A DNA stretch of 64,000 bases, from NCBI GenBank assembly GCA_964036275.1, contig OZ038433.1, positions 23,286,985-23,350,984 on the forward strand, written 5' to 3'. This document shows positions 11,801 to 21,569 of this stretch, piece after piece. This DNA comes from Litoditis marina. Lineage: Eukaryota > Nematoda > Chromadorea > Rhabditida > Rhabditidae. Position 1 is the stretch's first letter, and each line of letters opens with the position of its first letter. The notes below the pieces were generated by a model. The model was not told where the DNA came from. It was given only the letters and a program-made list of their open reading frames with translations, and searched no databases. The translations under genes and the position numbers were made by a program.

Positions 11801-12660
11801 ACAATCATCACATTTTGTGGGGGGTATTTGTACTCCACGACAACCTGCTCTTCTACACTGTTTACACATTTTGGAACAGAAATGATTATCTCGTCTACCG
11901 TAGGTCTCCGAACACAGATCACATACTTCCTTTCCAATAGTAGTCCTATTCGGTTTGAAAATATCGTAAACATCAGAAAAAACAGCTAGGTTGATAGTTT
12001 TGTACCCCGCATCGTTACCTTTCCACAATAATGAATACACTTTTGCTGGAGGAACTCTCGTGTATATACAGATTTTATAGTTCTGCATAGTATCCGCTAC
12101 AGTTTGGTAATCGGGAAAGTCGAAATATTCCTGATTGCGGTTGAGCTGAGCGTTGTTCAAAATAGTATAAGCTTCTTCTTGCCACAATCTTTTTGATCTA
12201 CTAATACTTCGAACTTTATTTTTCAAACGCGTAAACTCAACTTGATCAGGCCAATTCTACAACTAACCGGGTTTTTAGGTAACCTAACCCTTTTTTGGTA
12301 ACCTATTTTTTAGGTTACCTTGGTAGATAACCTGAAAGTAACCTAAAACTACAATTCGGTTACCGTTCAAACTAACGGTAAAAACCACATTTTTCCTTAG
12401 AAAAACATGTAACCGGTTTTTCATTTTATGTTACCAACCGGTTACCTACCGAAGTAACCTGAAAATTAGGTTACCAAAAAAGGGTTAGGTTACCTAAAAA
12501 CCCGGTTAGATATAGAATTCACCACTTGATCATTCTGTTCCTGAGCGTAATCTCTGTCGGCTATAATCTTGGCAAGAGCTAACGACTTGGCGAAATGTAG
12601 ATGATCATTATTAGGCACTGTACGCTTCAGTTTCTTCTCCGGATCGAATAAGGTCGTCAT
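8892..12660 (-). pseudogene. Protein-primed DNA polymerase B (Polinton pPolB), decayed
   Basis: Replicative family-B polymerase of the element, read leftward. From the N-terminus: a start at 12660 (MTTLFDP...), a Cys/His-rich zinc-binding region (CDLCSE, CSKMCKQC, CDDC, CPLPNC), a 3'-5' exonuclease with ExoI IYDLET, ExoII AHNGGRFDLHFL and ExoIII YCMDDVRIL, then polymerase motifs HRDVVSMYP (motif A), the motif B region ending SSAWGKMAE, GDTDSGIYV (motif C) and GPKVYSY. Catalytic acidic residues are present. Three lesions are visible: a 259-bp MITE plus a 4-bp duplication near the N-terminus (12257-12519); an in-frame TGA at 10637-10639 after SKLAISYFK; and a frameshift at about 9764-9781 where a 16-bp segment (TGATGAAGTTTATTTC) is tandemly repeated just before the conserved EASGWP motif. 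The reading frame otherwise stays open, so inactivation looks fairly recent. Confidence 0.9.
12257..12515. mobile_element. GGTTACC-rich MITE nested in the polymerase gene
   Basis: A 259-bp palindromic element with long inverted arms: CTAACCGGGTTTTTAGGTAA leads the left arm and its exact complement ends the right arm, with at least 42 bp of perfect pairing. It is flanked by AATT at 12253-12256 and 12516-12519. The arms are built from repeated GGTAACC/GGTTACC heptamers. It interrupts the polymerase N-terminus; the MITE plus one AATT is 263 bp, and subtracting this leaves the flanking coding segments in one frame. A related copy lies at 46809-47058, also flanked by AATT. Confidence 0.9.
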
Positions 12661-13145
12661 TCAGACAGCTAGTGGTAGGAATGCGTTCGAATATGTAACC
12701 ACCCCCCTAGATGATAAGCTAACTATCTGAACGCTCTTACATTTACATAGTCTCTCATTATACGGCTGGTGTCAATAGGCTGTAGACAACCGCACAGTGT
12801 AATACATATTTTCGAAATTAGTGTGGACCACGTAATCGATTGTATAACTTTCTGATCACTCTCTCTCTCTCTCACACGCTATCTCGCTATAGGATTTTTC
12901 AAACCGTTGTGGACACCGTACCATTGATTTTGTAAGGGGCGGGGTTTGGCGAGGGGCCAGCCAGTCTGCGTATCATGGATCTACACACTCTCTCGCCTGT
13001 TGGCAAATAATCAACGACCGCTCGCCCCGCATCGCTCAATCAATCGAACCCTCTGCTGTCTTTATGGGGAAAATGGCGACTATACCCGTCTGTTATGTCT
13101 AAAGGGTAGTGAGGTCAGTATGTTGTAACATTCACTATCGCAAAC
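12661..13145. other. Divergent spacer between polymerase and acidic ORF
   Basis: Non-coding spacer between the leftward polymerase start and the rightward acidic ORF, so it probably holds both promoters. A short CTCTCTCT tract lies near 12860. No clear TATA box identified. Confidence 0.4.
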
Positions 13146-13475
13146 ATGAGCTTCGAAAGAGGTTTGGTCGAATTAGACTGGGACAATATAAGTTTTTCGA
13201 GCGATTCGTCAGTTGACAGTATGGACTATATTCCCGAAGATTTCGTAGAGGACATGGATGGTTACGAAGAGTATATCAAAAATACTCATGAAGAAATGTT
13301 ACCGGAAGTGAAAGAGTTTCTCGAGTTTTTCCAACACAAACCCGATTTCGGAAAACACAATCCTAATAACCTAGACCTGGAGGGACTTATCATTGCAGAA
13401 GAACCAGAGTTCGATCCTGTGGAGTACGGTATGACAGAAAACATGGATACGGATTTTCGAAATGCTACTAAGTAG
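13146..13475 (+). CDS. Small acidic protein of the Polinton, unknown function
   Basis: Single-exon ORF of 109 aa, ATG at 13146, ending at TAG just inside the right TIR. It is very rich in Asp and Glu (for example DYIPEDFVEDMDGYEEYI), with no Cys, no signal peptide and no membrane segment. I recognise no family. Position next to the terminal repeat and divergent from the polymerase suggests an element-encoded accessory or structural protein; this is inference. The intact frame in an otherwise decayed element is notable. Confidence 0.6.
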   Translation: MSFERGLVELDWDNISFSSDSSVDSMDYIPEDFVEDMDGYEEYIKNTHEEMLPEVKEFLEFFQHKPDFGKHNPNNLDLEGLIIAEEPEFDPVEYGMTENMDTDFRNATK

Positions 13476-13512
13476 TTTTTCAATATATTATCTTATGACA
13501 GCTCTAATGAAT

Positions 13513-13942
13513 CTTTTTACGAAAACACTGTTTTGTGTGAACTTTTGTAGTTTGCTCTTTTGTAGTTTAAACTTTTGAATTTTCGAAATTCGAAATTCTG
13601 TCTGGACCATGTGAAAGATCATGATCTCCAGATTAAAATGATACCCATCTCAATTATAGTTTTTGAAATTTTCTCATTTGTGCGGGATTCTGAAGATTGG
13701 ATTTCGAAATTTTGAAAAGTGAAAAATTTGGTGGAGGGGGCGGAGCCTGTCAGAAGTGAAAAAATTGGAAAATTTGGTGGTGGGGGCGGAGCCTGTCAGA
13801 AGTGAAAAAAGTGGAAAAATCGGTGGTGAGTGGAAAAATCGGTGGCGGTGGGTGGAGCCTATAATCTGTTGAAAAAGTGGCAAAATCGGTGGCGGTTTGG
13901 AAAAATCGGTGGCGTGTGGCAAAATCGGGGGAGTACACTACT
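13513..13942 (-). repeat. Right terminal inverted repeat of the Polinton-like element
   Basis: About 430 bp complementary to 5686-6066. It is longer than the left copy because a 40-odd-bp unit containing GGGGGCGGAGCCTGTCAGAA is present twice (around 13735-13810) but once on the left. It ends CTACT-like at 13942, followed directly by the ATTATG duplication. Confidence 0.9.
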
Positions 13943-14229
13943 ATTATGCCAGGTATAGTCGCTTAAAAGAACAACGTGAAAATTTTTGGATACGATAAAT
14001 ACGCTTTCTACTTTCGGATAAACGATTTTATTGAAATAGAAAAAGTTTGGCACGTTCACGATTTGTGCAGCCAGTGGCCGTTATTGTAAGCTCAAATAGG
14101 CGAGTGAGAAATTTGATCAAAATTCCAATAGTAAAAGTCCGATTGAGTTTCTGAAGATATCTGACTAAAACTGCGAACTAGAGTTCGTTGCCTTGCCTTG
14201 CTCGATTTCATGTTCGAAGTTCAGAGATG

Positions 14230-15995
14230 CCACGAACTTCTGGACACAAATGTTGCTTATTAATGAGTTTCTAATGTTTCTGAGGATTTATTTCAAAGGT
14301 AATTTTGTCATCACAGATGAAATCAACGATTTATTATTGTTTTGTGTGGTTTTATATTGTGTTTGAGATTTTAATCATCCCGTTGAATGTGTAAATGTGG
14401 TGTTATGTGTGAGAAAAAAGAGGCACAGCATCAGAATTAGGTGAGTGAACTAGAGGCGCTGTAGTCTTCGAAGTTTGTCCACTTCATCACTTATTACAAA
14501 TCATGTTCTGGGAGGGGTTTAATGAAAAGGTCGAGTGGTTAGCGTTCGACTGTCGCTCTACATGACCTGGGTTCGATCTCCGCTTCCCGAAGTGTCTAAA
14601 AAAAGAGAGCAAGAGCTGGTAACTACTCTCACGCATGCCGATCTTCCCCTCCAAAGAAACACATTTAAAGGGGGGAATGGTGTACAAATGTGTGAACTTT
14701 GTGTGCGGTACCATACACGTGCCATACTTTTTTTGTACAATGATCATTCAGAGCTTTGGTTCTTTGGGTGATCTTTGCGTCTTTTGTGCACGATTGTCGA
14801 TTGATCGATATTATATTTTCTATTTTGTTCAAAGTGAGATGTTATATGGGTTGACTCTGTTGACATACCAGGGTTCTTATTTTAGTTCAACATTTTGAGA
14901 TTCTAGAGTTCCGACTCTAACTTTGACCATCTTTTTGAACGAGGCTATTGAGATGATAGCTAGATGAGAACGTGTCTGTGCAAAATATTGTTTTGATATT
15001 TGGAGAAAATATTTTAATTGAACATCAATCTAATAAGTCCTTGTCATCGCAAGATGGGCTGTTCTCAAGCTATAAACTCAAAAGTACTACTGCACATCGT
15101 TGAATTTTTTCTCTCCTTTTTACTTGACTTATTGAGGTTGCAAACCACCAGCTGGAAAGTATGAATGTGCGCAATTTCAATGCTATGTTCTATGTTCTCT
15201 CGTTCAATGCACTTATTATGGAACGTATCTGTTCAACACTAGTAATGGGGAAATACAGGCGACACTGGTTTTTTTCATTGATTTACTTGAATGTGGTAAT
15301 GTCGGTGAGTTTAAACTTGAAAAAACTTAGTCATTATTAACTTCATAGATAGTTTATTACTTTTAATTCATTTAATCATTCATTTACTAACTTCATCCTA
15401 GTTAACTTGATTTCATTTAACCTACTTTTGCTTATATAATTGAAATAAGAAGAATAGTTGACTAGACCAACGGAGTTAGTAATCAACCGAACTGAATAGA
15501 CCGCCCCAACGGAGTGGTCAGGTTTTCATCATGTTCTCGCGTTACATGGAGTTTCATGAGTGTTGTACTAAGGGCGATAACAATACTCAAGAGTTCTGAG
15601 TGTTTTTACAAGTTGAACGCATCTTTGGAATAATAAAATGAATTTATTATGGCCACCTCGAAGTATTAAAACCGTTTTGAAAATGTTTTTTAAAGATTTT
15701 CATCCCATACTGGATCGGTGCACACCCCAATCGTGAGTCTCCAACATTTTATCATGTTTCTCAAGTTGGTGAAAAAGCTACTATGAGTCGAGCGTGGAGT
15801 CACTCACAAAACTGATATGGATACCGGTACCTGAATCTCTTCTATTGCTTGTTTCAACCCGAAGAACTACATTTTCGAAAGCAAAACATTCAACAACCTT
15901 TTTTCTTCTCCACAATCATTTTCACTCTGGTTTTCTCGTCACATTTCTTTGTTTTATGTGCTAACCTTCGTTTTCGACTGCATCACCGTGTATTT
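14230..15995 (+). pseudogene. Relic exons of a chemoreceptor GPCR (Sre/Sra-superfamily-like)
   Basis: Three separate stretches look like receptor exons. 14233-14300 encodes a membrane-like segment with FWTQMLLINEFLMFL. 15141-15295 encodes FYVLSFNALIMERICSTLVM then YRRHW, resembling the TM3 end of Sre/Sra-type receptors (a conserved ER pair followed by a small residue and an aromatic-basic loop), and ends at a GTAATG donor. 15870-15995 encodes a hydrophobic FYVLTFVFDCITVYFLLKHN segment like TM5. No consistent full-length model could be joined, a SINE lies among them and a LINE follows, so I read this as a decayed gene. Class assignment is tentative. Confidence 0.4.
14525..14700 (+). mobile_element. 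tRNA-derived SINE copy
   Basis: A tRNA-like head (GGTCGAGTGGTTAGCGTTCG, then a box-B-like GGGTTCGATCTCC) with RNA polymerase III promoter spacing, followed by a non-tRNA body with GAGCTGGTAACTACTCTC. The copy near 33238 shares head and body layout. The tRNA fold is too degraded for a functional tRNA. Confidence 0.65.
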
Positions 15996-16324
15996 CTTGT
16001 TGAAACACAACAGAGCCACTGAATGAATGAATTTATTACGCAAATGAAGCGTGTAATAAGATAAATTGATAGGATGGAGAACATTGTCGAAATTGCAGAC
16101 CGGAACACAACTTGAGCAAAGGCTTTGTTCCGGGCTGATTTTAACTGTATTGAGATCAGAGAGCACAAATAACTCGTATATTACTTTGATCAGTTCACGT
16201 GACATTCACATGACAATGCCGCGCGACACGCAACGCGTCCAATCCAAAGTAGGATACAGCAGCTTTACCAGAAACCACGTTGCTCTCCGGTCTCCTTTAA
16301 TGACTGGTCATTAGCTATCTACCA

Positions 16325-17603
16325 CCAATTTTTCCAATACCAAAAACTGTGTTTTTGGTATTGGAAAACTCAATTTTGAGTTTGATCCTCTAGTTCTGGA
16401 GTTTGAAAAAAGTATAAACGTTTGAAGGTTTCAAACCTATCTGACCAGTTAAAATTTTGTGCACCATGACCAGATCAAATCTATCTCTACGACTGAGGAG
16501 AGATGTCAGACCAAGTATTCTATTTCGCACTTCAGATGAAGGTACTTTACAATAAGTGTAGCCTCCTTTCCTCATGAACAACTTTCTAGTGAAGTCGTTT
16601 TGCACAGATTCAAGTGCTTTTACAGTACCTTTATATGAATTAAACAAATTACATCCACTTTCAACAATAGGACAAACATAAGTCTTATATAGTTTCACAA
16701 GGACATCCAGTTTTTTAACTTTCAACGATTTGAATAAATTGAAAGTTCTTCTCTTTGCAAGTCTGCTTATTCTCTTACAATGATCAGCAAAGTTCAGTGA
16801 TTCATTAATAATAAATCCTAAATCCCGCATAGTACTGACTTTCTCAACATCAGAGCAAGAAATAACGTAGTTTCTTTTCGGATTGTTTTTACCAATATGC
16901 ATCATTTCCGTTTTTTCTACTGCTAATGGTAACTGCCAGTCTTGTGTCATTCATACATCTTGTTTATAGCAGTATGGAGATGGTCTGTAGTTTGATCAGG
17001 TGAAAAACTCTGATAAACTTTCGTGTCATCCGCGAACACTTTAAATCTAACTCTACCACCAATTGACAGCATTTCTGAAACTTCGCAGGTGTAAATGCTG
17101 AACAGTATTGGGGAAAGAACACCCCCCTGAGGGACTCCACTGGTAATTTTGTGAACATCTGATTTTGCTCGACGAATAGTAACTTGAAATGTTCTTTCAG
17201 ATAAAAAAGATGTAATCCAATTGACAATATAGGTATGAAACCCTAACGTTTTCAATCTATGCAAAAGTTTCACATGAGAAACTCGATCGAAGGCTTTTGA
17301 AAAATCGAAATAAACTACATCGGTACAGGATTTTTTTTCAATAGCTAATGACCAGTCATTAACGCATTCTAGCATTTGAGTTTCAACTGACTTTCCTGCA
17401 CGAAAACCATGTTGTTGTTCAGGAATTATGTTATTTCGTTCTAAATGCCTGACAACATGTTTCTTGAGTAGCTTTTCAAAAGCTCGTGCAAAGATCGACG
17501 TCAAGCTAATTTGACGATTATTAGCAGGATCTGTGAGAGCTGCCTTTTCGGGAATAGCAGTCACATATGAGTGTTTCCAACGATTCGGTACTTGGGACCG
17601 CAT
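16325..17603 (-). mobile_element. 5'-truncated non-LTR retrotransposon (CR1/Jockey-like LINE), reverse transcriptase
   Basis: Leftward reverse transcriptase remnant. 17603-16947 encodes finger and palm motifs: ISLTSIFARAFEKLL, QHGFRAGKSVETQML, DVVYFDFSKAFDRVSH, SGVPQGGVLSPILF and the catalytic FADDTKVYQ. 16950-16390 encodes the thumb and C-terminal region (RDLGFIINESLNF, LYKTYVCPIVESG). The two parts overlap in different frames at about 16949, where one G appears lost (GAATGACA), so this is a frameshifted dead copy. The endonuclease domain and ORF1 are absent: the copy is 5'-truncated, as usual for LINEs. The FDFSKAFD and thumb motifs suggest the CR1/Jockey group; clade not certain. A perfect hairpin lies in the short 3' tail. 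Confidence 0.85.
16331..16367 (-). other. Perfect 17-bp hairpin in the LINE 3' tail
   Basis: TTTCCAATACCAAAAAC (16331-16347), loop TGT, then its exact complement to 16367, followed by a smaller AAACTCAA/TTGAGTTT palindrome. It lies just downstream of the LINE stop codon, where a 3' stem-loop could serve reverse-transcriptase recognition (inference). Confidence 0.7.
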
Positions 17604-18127
17604 CCCCTGAACGCTCGCTCTGGGAGCAGTGAATCCTAGTCATTTATCAGGTTGCTCCTCTAGAAATCACGAAAAATTACCTGTTTCAAGATACACCAGG
17701 AAATTCGACTTTGGTATTGCATCGGAATTTTCTTCATTCTCTCTCCAGCTGTGAGAAGAAAATTTACCAAGAAGCCAGATAGTCTCGTCCACAACGCGGC
17801 AGCGCAAACCGAAAATCATTTTAGAATGCTCTGACTAGCTTGGTCATGAATATATAAGACGGTTCCAACTAAATTTTTTTCAAAATTCAAAGTAATTCAA
17901 AGTAATTCACGGAATTCTGCCAATCTGTGAACGAATACTTTTTCTTGCGCCTCGCGGTCGAAATGACACAATTTTAGTTTTCTTGTCAACGCGATGTTGG
18001 CATTTGACAATGAGATTCAGATTCTTTTGGCAAATGCTAAGTGAACGGAGTTCTCTTGTCACTTGTCTCCCAAAGGGTTCATCTTCATCATTTGCCATTT
18101 GCACTGATTCATTTTGAGACGTGTCAA

Positions 18128-18210
18128 ACCGTTGAGAGGACTCGAACCCTTGGCCTTTGGGCCAAAAGCAAGAGCACTACCACTACACTAAGGGAGCACC
18201 TGCATTTGAA
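18128..18210 (-). mobile_element. tRNA-derived SINE head
   Basis: Reverse complement reads TGCTCCCTTAGTGTAGTGGT and later GGGTTCGAGTCCTC, good A- and B-box matches. The same TAGTGTAGTGGT head recurs at 18510 and 46615-46690. Could be a tRNA pseudogene. Confidence 0.6.
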
Positions 18211-18507
18211 AGGAACGAACCGCGCTATATATAACCCAGCCGCAGTTGTTCAGATTAACTTTGTTACACATGAGTGTATTAAAAGGGATGAGTTCAATGA
18301 AATTATCAAATTTCATAAATATAAAACGTGAGCTCAAAAGTGCACACCAAAAAACATTTCAGCTTGTTTAAGTGTTTACGATATTCCCTTTTCCGCTTCT
18401 CGTTTTTTTCTTTCAAAGATTCGCACCCATAATTCAATAATCTTTTATCATTCCTTCATGAATATGCCCGCCCCGGTGTGTATGTGTACGGACTGTTCGC
18501 GCTCTTG

Positions 18508-18740
18508 AACGTAGCCCGCTTAGTGTAGTGGTAAGCGTCTCGCTTTTGGTGTGGCGGGGTCAGGTTAGATTCCCGCATGAGGCAAAACCTTGTTGACACG
18601 TGTCAAGAAAGAGGATAGTTCCTGGCAATTGTCAGTGTTGACCAGTGACAATATCACTTGCCAAGTGTTAAACAGTGATAGTATCAGTTGGCAGACTCCA
18701 ATATCCATGTTGGCGCTTGTCATTTGGGTTGGCTCTCATA
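18508..18740 (+). mobile_element. tRNA-derived SINE with TGTCA-rich body
   Basis: Head GCCCGCTTAGTGTAGTGGTA with a B-box-like GTCAGGTTAGATTCCCGC, then a body full of TGTCA/TGACA motifs (GACACGTGTCAAGA, CAATTGTCAGTGTTGACCAG). Similar head and body occur near 46615 and 47168, defining a family. Confidence 0.7.
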
Positions 18741-19279
18741 TTTCCCAGATACATCAGCAACGTTGACAAGATAATGGTTTACTTGTCACACCCACTCTGT
18801 TGACAACACTTTGGTAAAAACAACGGAAATTTTGAAATAATTTAGTTGGACGCGTCTTATATTAAGACATCTGACTGGATCGAGATAGTATATTATTGCT
18901 CCAATTGCGTTGTATAGCTTATAAAACATAAGTAATATTTTCTTAAATACATTTTATGGTATGAATCTCTAAATACCTCATTCGGTGGTTTCATTGTCTC
19001 ACTTTTCAGTCATCATGTCCCGTTTCAATTTTTCACTGTCCTATTGTCTCATTCTAATTTCACATTGTGTGCTTCTCAAGTTCCTGATTTTTGTTGTGAA
19101 GTTTTATTTTTTTCAATTGGGTTGTGCACCCATTTATGCTTGAAACGATTTTCCAAATATGCTTCATGTACAAGTAACAATGACACAGAAAATTTGTGGG
19201 ACAAAAAAAACACAGTTCACATAAGTTCGTAAGCCTATATTGACTGATACGTCCGTGTGCGAAATCGGAATTAATTTTT

Positions 19280-21569
19280 TCACGGTTTCTCCCAAGCCAG
19301 TCTGAGGTTTTGCATCGGATCGTGTTCAGGGTTGGGGTTTTGGAAGCCATGATTGTTCAGTTTTCGCTGGGACCAACGAAACAATAGTGGATAGACGTTC
19401 ACCAGAATCGGTGTTGCCAAGAGAGAACTGAGCTCCTGTAAACAAGCTGCTGGTTTTTTACGCATAAAAGTTAGTTTATGAGAAATATGAAATAACATAA
19501 ACACCAAGTTCAAACACAAATTGAAACGTTTATGAACTGACTATACTCTTTACCCTTCAAGCCCCTATACTAGTGTACCCATATACTCTTTACCCCTCGA
19601 AGTGTAGGAATATGCATCGGCACTTATTGTGTTTTTACATGTCTCGAATTATTTCCTACACTAGTCTTTGGGTCTTTTGAGGCATATTAAAATACCTGAA
19701 ATTTCTTCAAATATGTTCGACATGCTGCCAGGTAACCAATAGCATTGCTGCATCGATACTGTTTTCTGTTCAGAAAAAGGGGTCTAGCAGATAGAGAGAA
19801 AGATAAATATAGTACCTTATTGCGCATGAACTGTATCAGAGTAGACGTGTCGATGGTCAGCACAAGCCATGTAGATCCAATGGTGACCACCATCGAGAGA
19901 AGGAAGAGCGAAATGATAGGAAACACAAGCTCACTGGCACGCAGCGACTGTGTTTCTTCGAACCGTGCCCCAAGTGAGTGTTCAGTTGTGAAAATACTCA
20001 ACCTAGAAAAAAACGCATATATCAGAAGCAGATGAAACTTTCAAGCAACAAAATAGATATCATACATCCAGCAAAAGTCAATTTACATTTACATCTCATC
20101 GTTTCCGTTCATCATCGCTCACACCAGGCAAACATCACTCACTCACCGCAATCTCTTCTTGGTTACACTTCTGATACAAACAAAAATAACAGTGCTCATC
20201 ACTATAATACTGAAGTATATTATAATGAAGCTGCTCCCAATTGCCTCAGAAGTGGTCGAACTGCAGTACGCTATCTTTGGTCCTTCCGAAAACTGTCCCA
20301 TATAGGCCGAGGGCAGGTTGATGATAAAAATGCACATCCACAGAATCCACTGAGAAAAATAAAATGCGAAACTGACTTTTGGAAATTGCCACAACGGTCC
20401 TAACTGAATGAGTAACTACATATCAATCAAAACTTCAGCCATAGCAGTCATAAGGACAACTTGACAACTGTTTTTTTTTCATTAAAAAAAAATCCACAGA
20501 GATTACAACTTTTCTTGAATGCGTTCTGACCCACCCCTGGGGCTGCGATCATGATACCAGCTAAAATGAACTTTGGCTGTTCGTAGGTTTGAGAAAATCT
20601 AGTAGCCAGAGCTCTTTCTAGGCTGAGAGAAAGAAGAGCGTAGTTGTAAACAACATCACTTGTTGTAGTGAGCGACATTTCCGCTGTACACTGATCATTG
20701 GAAACGAGCAGGTCACATGGATCCTAAAAAGGTGTTGAAGTGTTGAAATATACTTTTTTCAGGCAGTTGTTCATCGGTATACGGTGCGATGTACAGTGAA
20801 GCACTTTTGTGTTTGACTGATCAGTGAGTCTGGATGTGATAGAGTTTTGTCCGAATCGGAAAATATTAGGACGCTGAAATGAGGTACTGTGAACCTCATA
20901 AACTTCACTCTTTCGAGTCTTTCGTTTTTACAGTTCTTCCAAAGGAATACGTAGATCAAAATTTTCTGTTTTCAACGGATTGGTGTGTTCTAGTGGAATC
21001 TCAGCAGAAAAAAATTGAAATCACAGTTATTCGAAAAGCGTTTATGAGAAAATGTGTTGAGCGTATAGTTGTGAGCAGACTCCTGAGAGACAAGCCAACA
21101 TTGATACTCAGAAGTTGTAGGCGAAAACTTTGGTGGAAAACCTGAAAACACTCACAAATTAACATTTTGCGATCAGACCACATTCGCAGATAATTGCAAC
21201 ACAAAGAACAGTTTGGGTAGAGTGGACTCGAGTGAACAATCGCTTAGTAGTTAAAAAGTTAACAGAAGTGAATATGACCGGACAGAACGCGATAGTTGAG
21301 ATGCGCATAAATATTATCAATTTCTCTTCAATAAACTCATGCAACTTGACACTCTTCGAAGATAAAACTCATACAAGTACTTTCTCGCCTTATACATGTG
21401 AACTCACCCTCATTTTGAATATACGTACACTCAACAATATCATTTGCAATATTCCAATCAGATTGAGCAGCACGACAAACGAATAAATTATTCGAACTTG
21501 CAGATCGTCGGCTAGACCTTTAGCAGCAGTACAGTTGTTTTCATTCTCCGTGAGAATATCTTCTAACAT
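19280..21569 (-). CDS. Serpentine chemoreceptor, Sra superfamily (Srb-like), 6 exons
   Basis: Seven-transmembrane nematode receptor read leftward. Exons: 21569-21408, 21141-21025, 20723-20535, 20349-20147, 20002-19816 and 19435-19280; all GT-AG, phase kept, about 337 aa. Motifs: N-terminal NNCTAAK; TM1 VVLLNLIGILQMILL; FHQSFRLQLLSINVGLSLRS opening TM2; DPCDLLVSNDQC in the first extracellular loop; the TM3-end LERALATRFSQTYEQPK (ER...AT...YE, a hallmark of Sra/Srab/Srb/Sre receptors); TM5 exon with FIIIYFSIIVMSTVIFVCIR; the pre-TM6 SLGARFEETQSLRASE; and TM7 TPILVNVYPLLFRW, ending LRLAWEKP. A TTACAG acceptor sits one base before the ATG. The paralogue at 38358-42328 has the same exon lengths. 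Srb is my best guess within the superfamily. Confidence 0.8.

Larger units (their letters stand above)
5686..13942. mobile_element. Compact Polinton/Maverick-type DNA transposon (8.26 kb)
   Basis: Ends are near-identical inverted repeats starting AGTAGTGTACTCCCCCGAT and finishing with its complement, so the element begins AG and ends CT. It is flanked by a perfect 6-bp duplication, ATTATG, at 5680-5685 and 13943-13948. AG/CT termini, a 6-bp duplication and a protein-primed family-B polymerase are together diagnostic of Polintons. Contents: left TIR; rightward spliced RING-like gene (about 6728-8260); GA-rich microsatellite; leftward polymerase pseudogene (12660-8892) with a nested MITE; rightward acidic ORF (13146-13475); right TIR. 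Full Polintons are usually 15-20 kb and carry a retroviral-type integrase, packaging ATPase, cysteine protease and capsid proteins; none is recognisable here. The copy is decayed and probably moved using proteins supplied elsewhere. Confidence 0.92.
17604..19279. other. Intergenic, SINEs only
   Basis: Apart from the two SINE copies listed separately, I see only AT-rich sequence and unconvincing ORFs between the LINE and the next receptor gene. Confidence 0.5.

Noticed and set aside
17907..18104. Minus-strand basic ORF
   Set aside because: No motif, no splice context, and it abuts SINE sequence.
18128..18210. Functional tRNA gene
   Set aside because: A and B boxes are present but the acceptor stem and anticodon arm do not pair convincingly, and the same head recurs with a SINE body.
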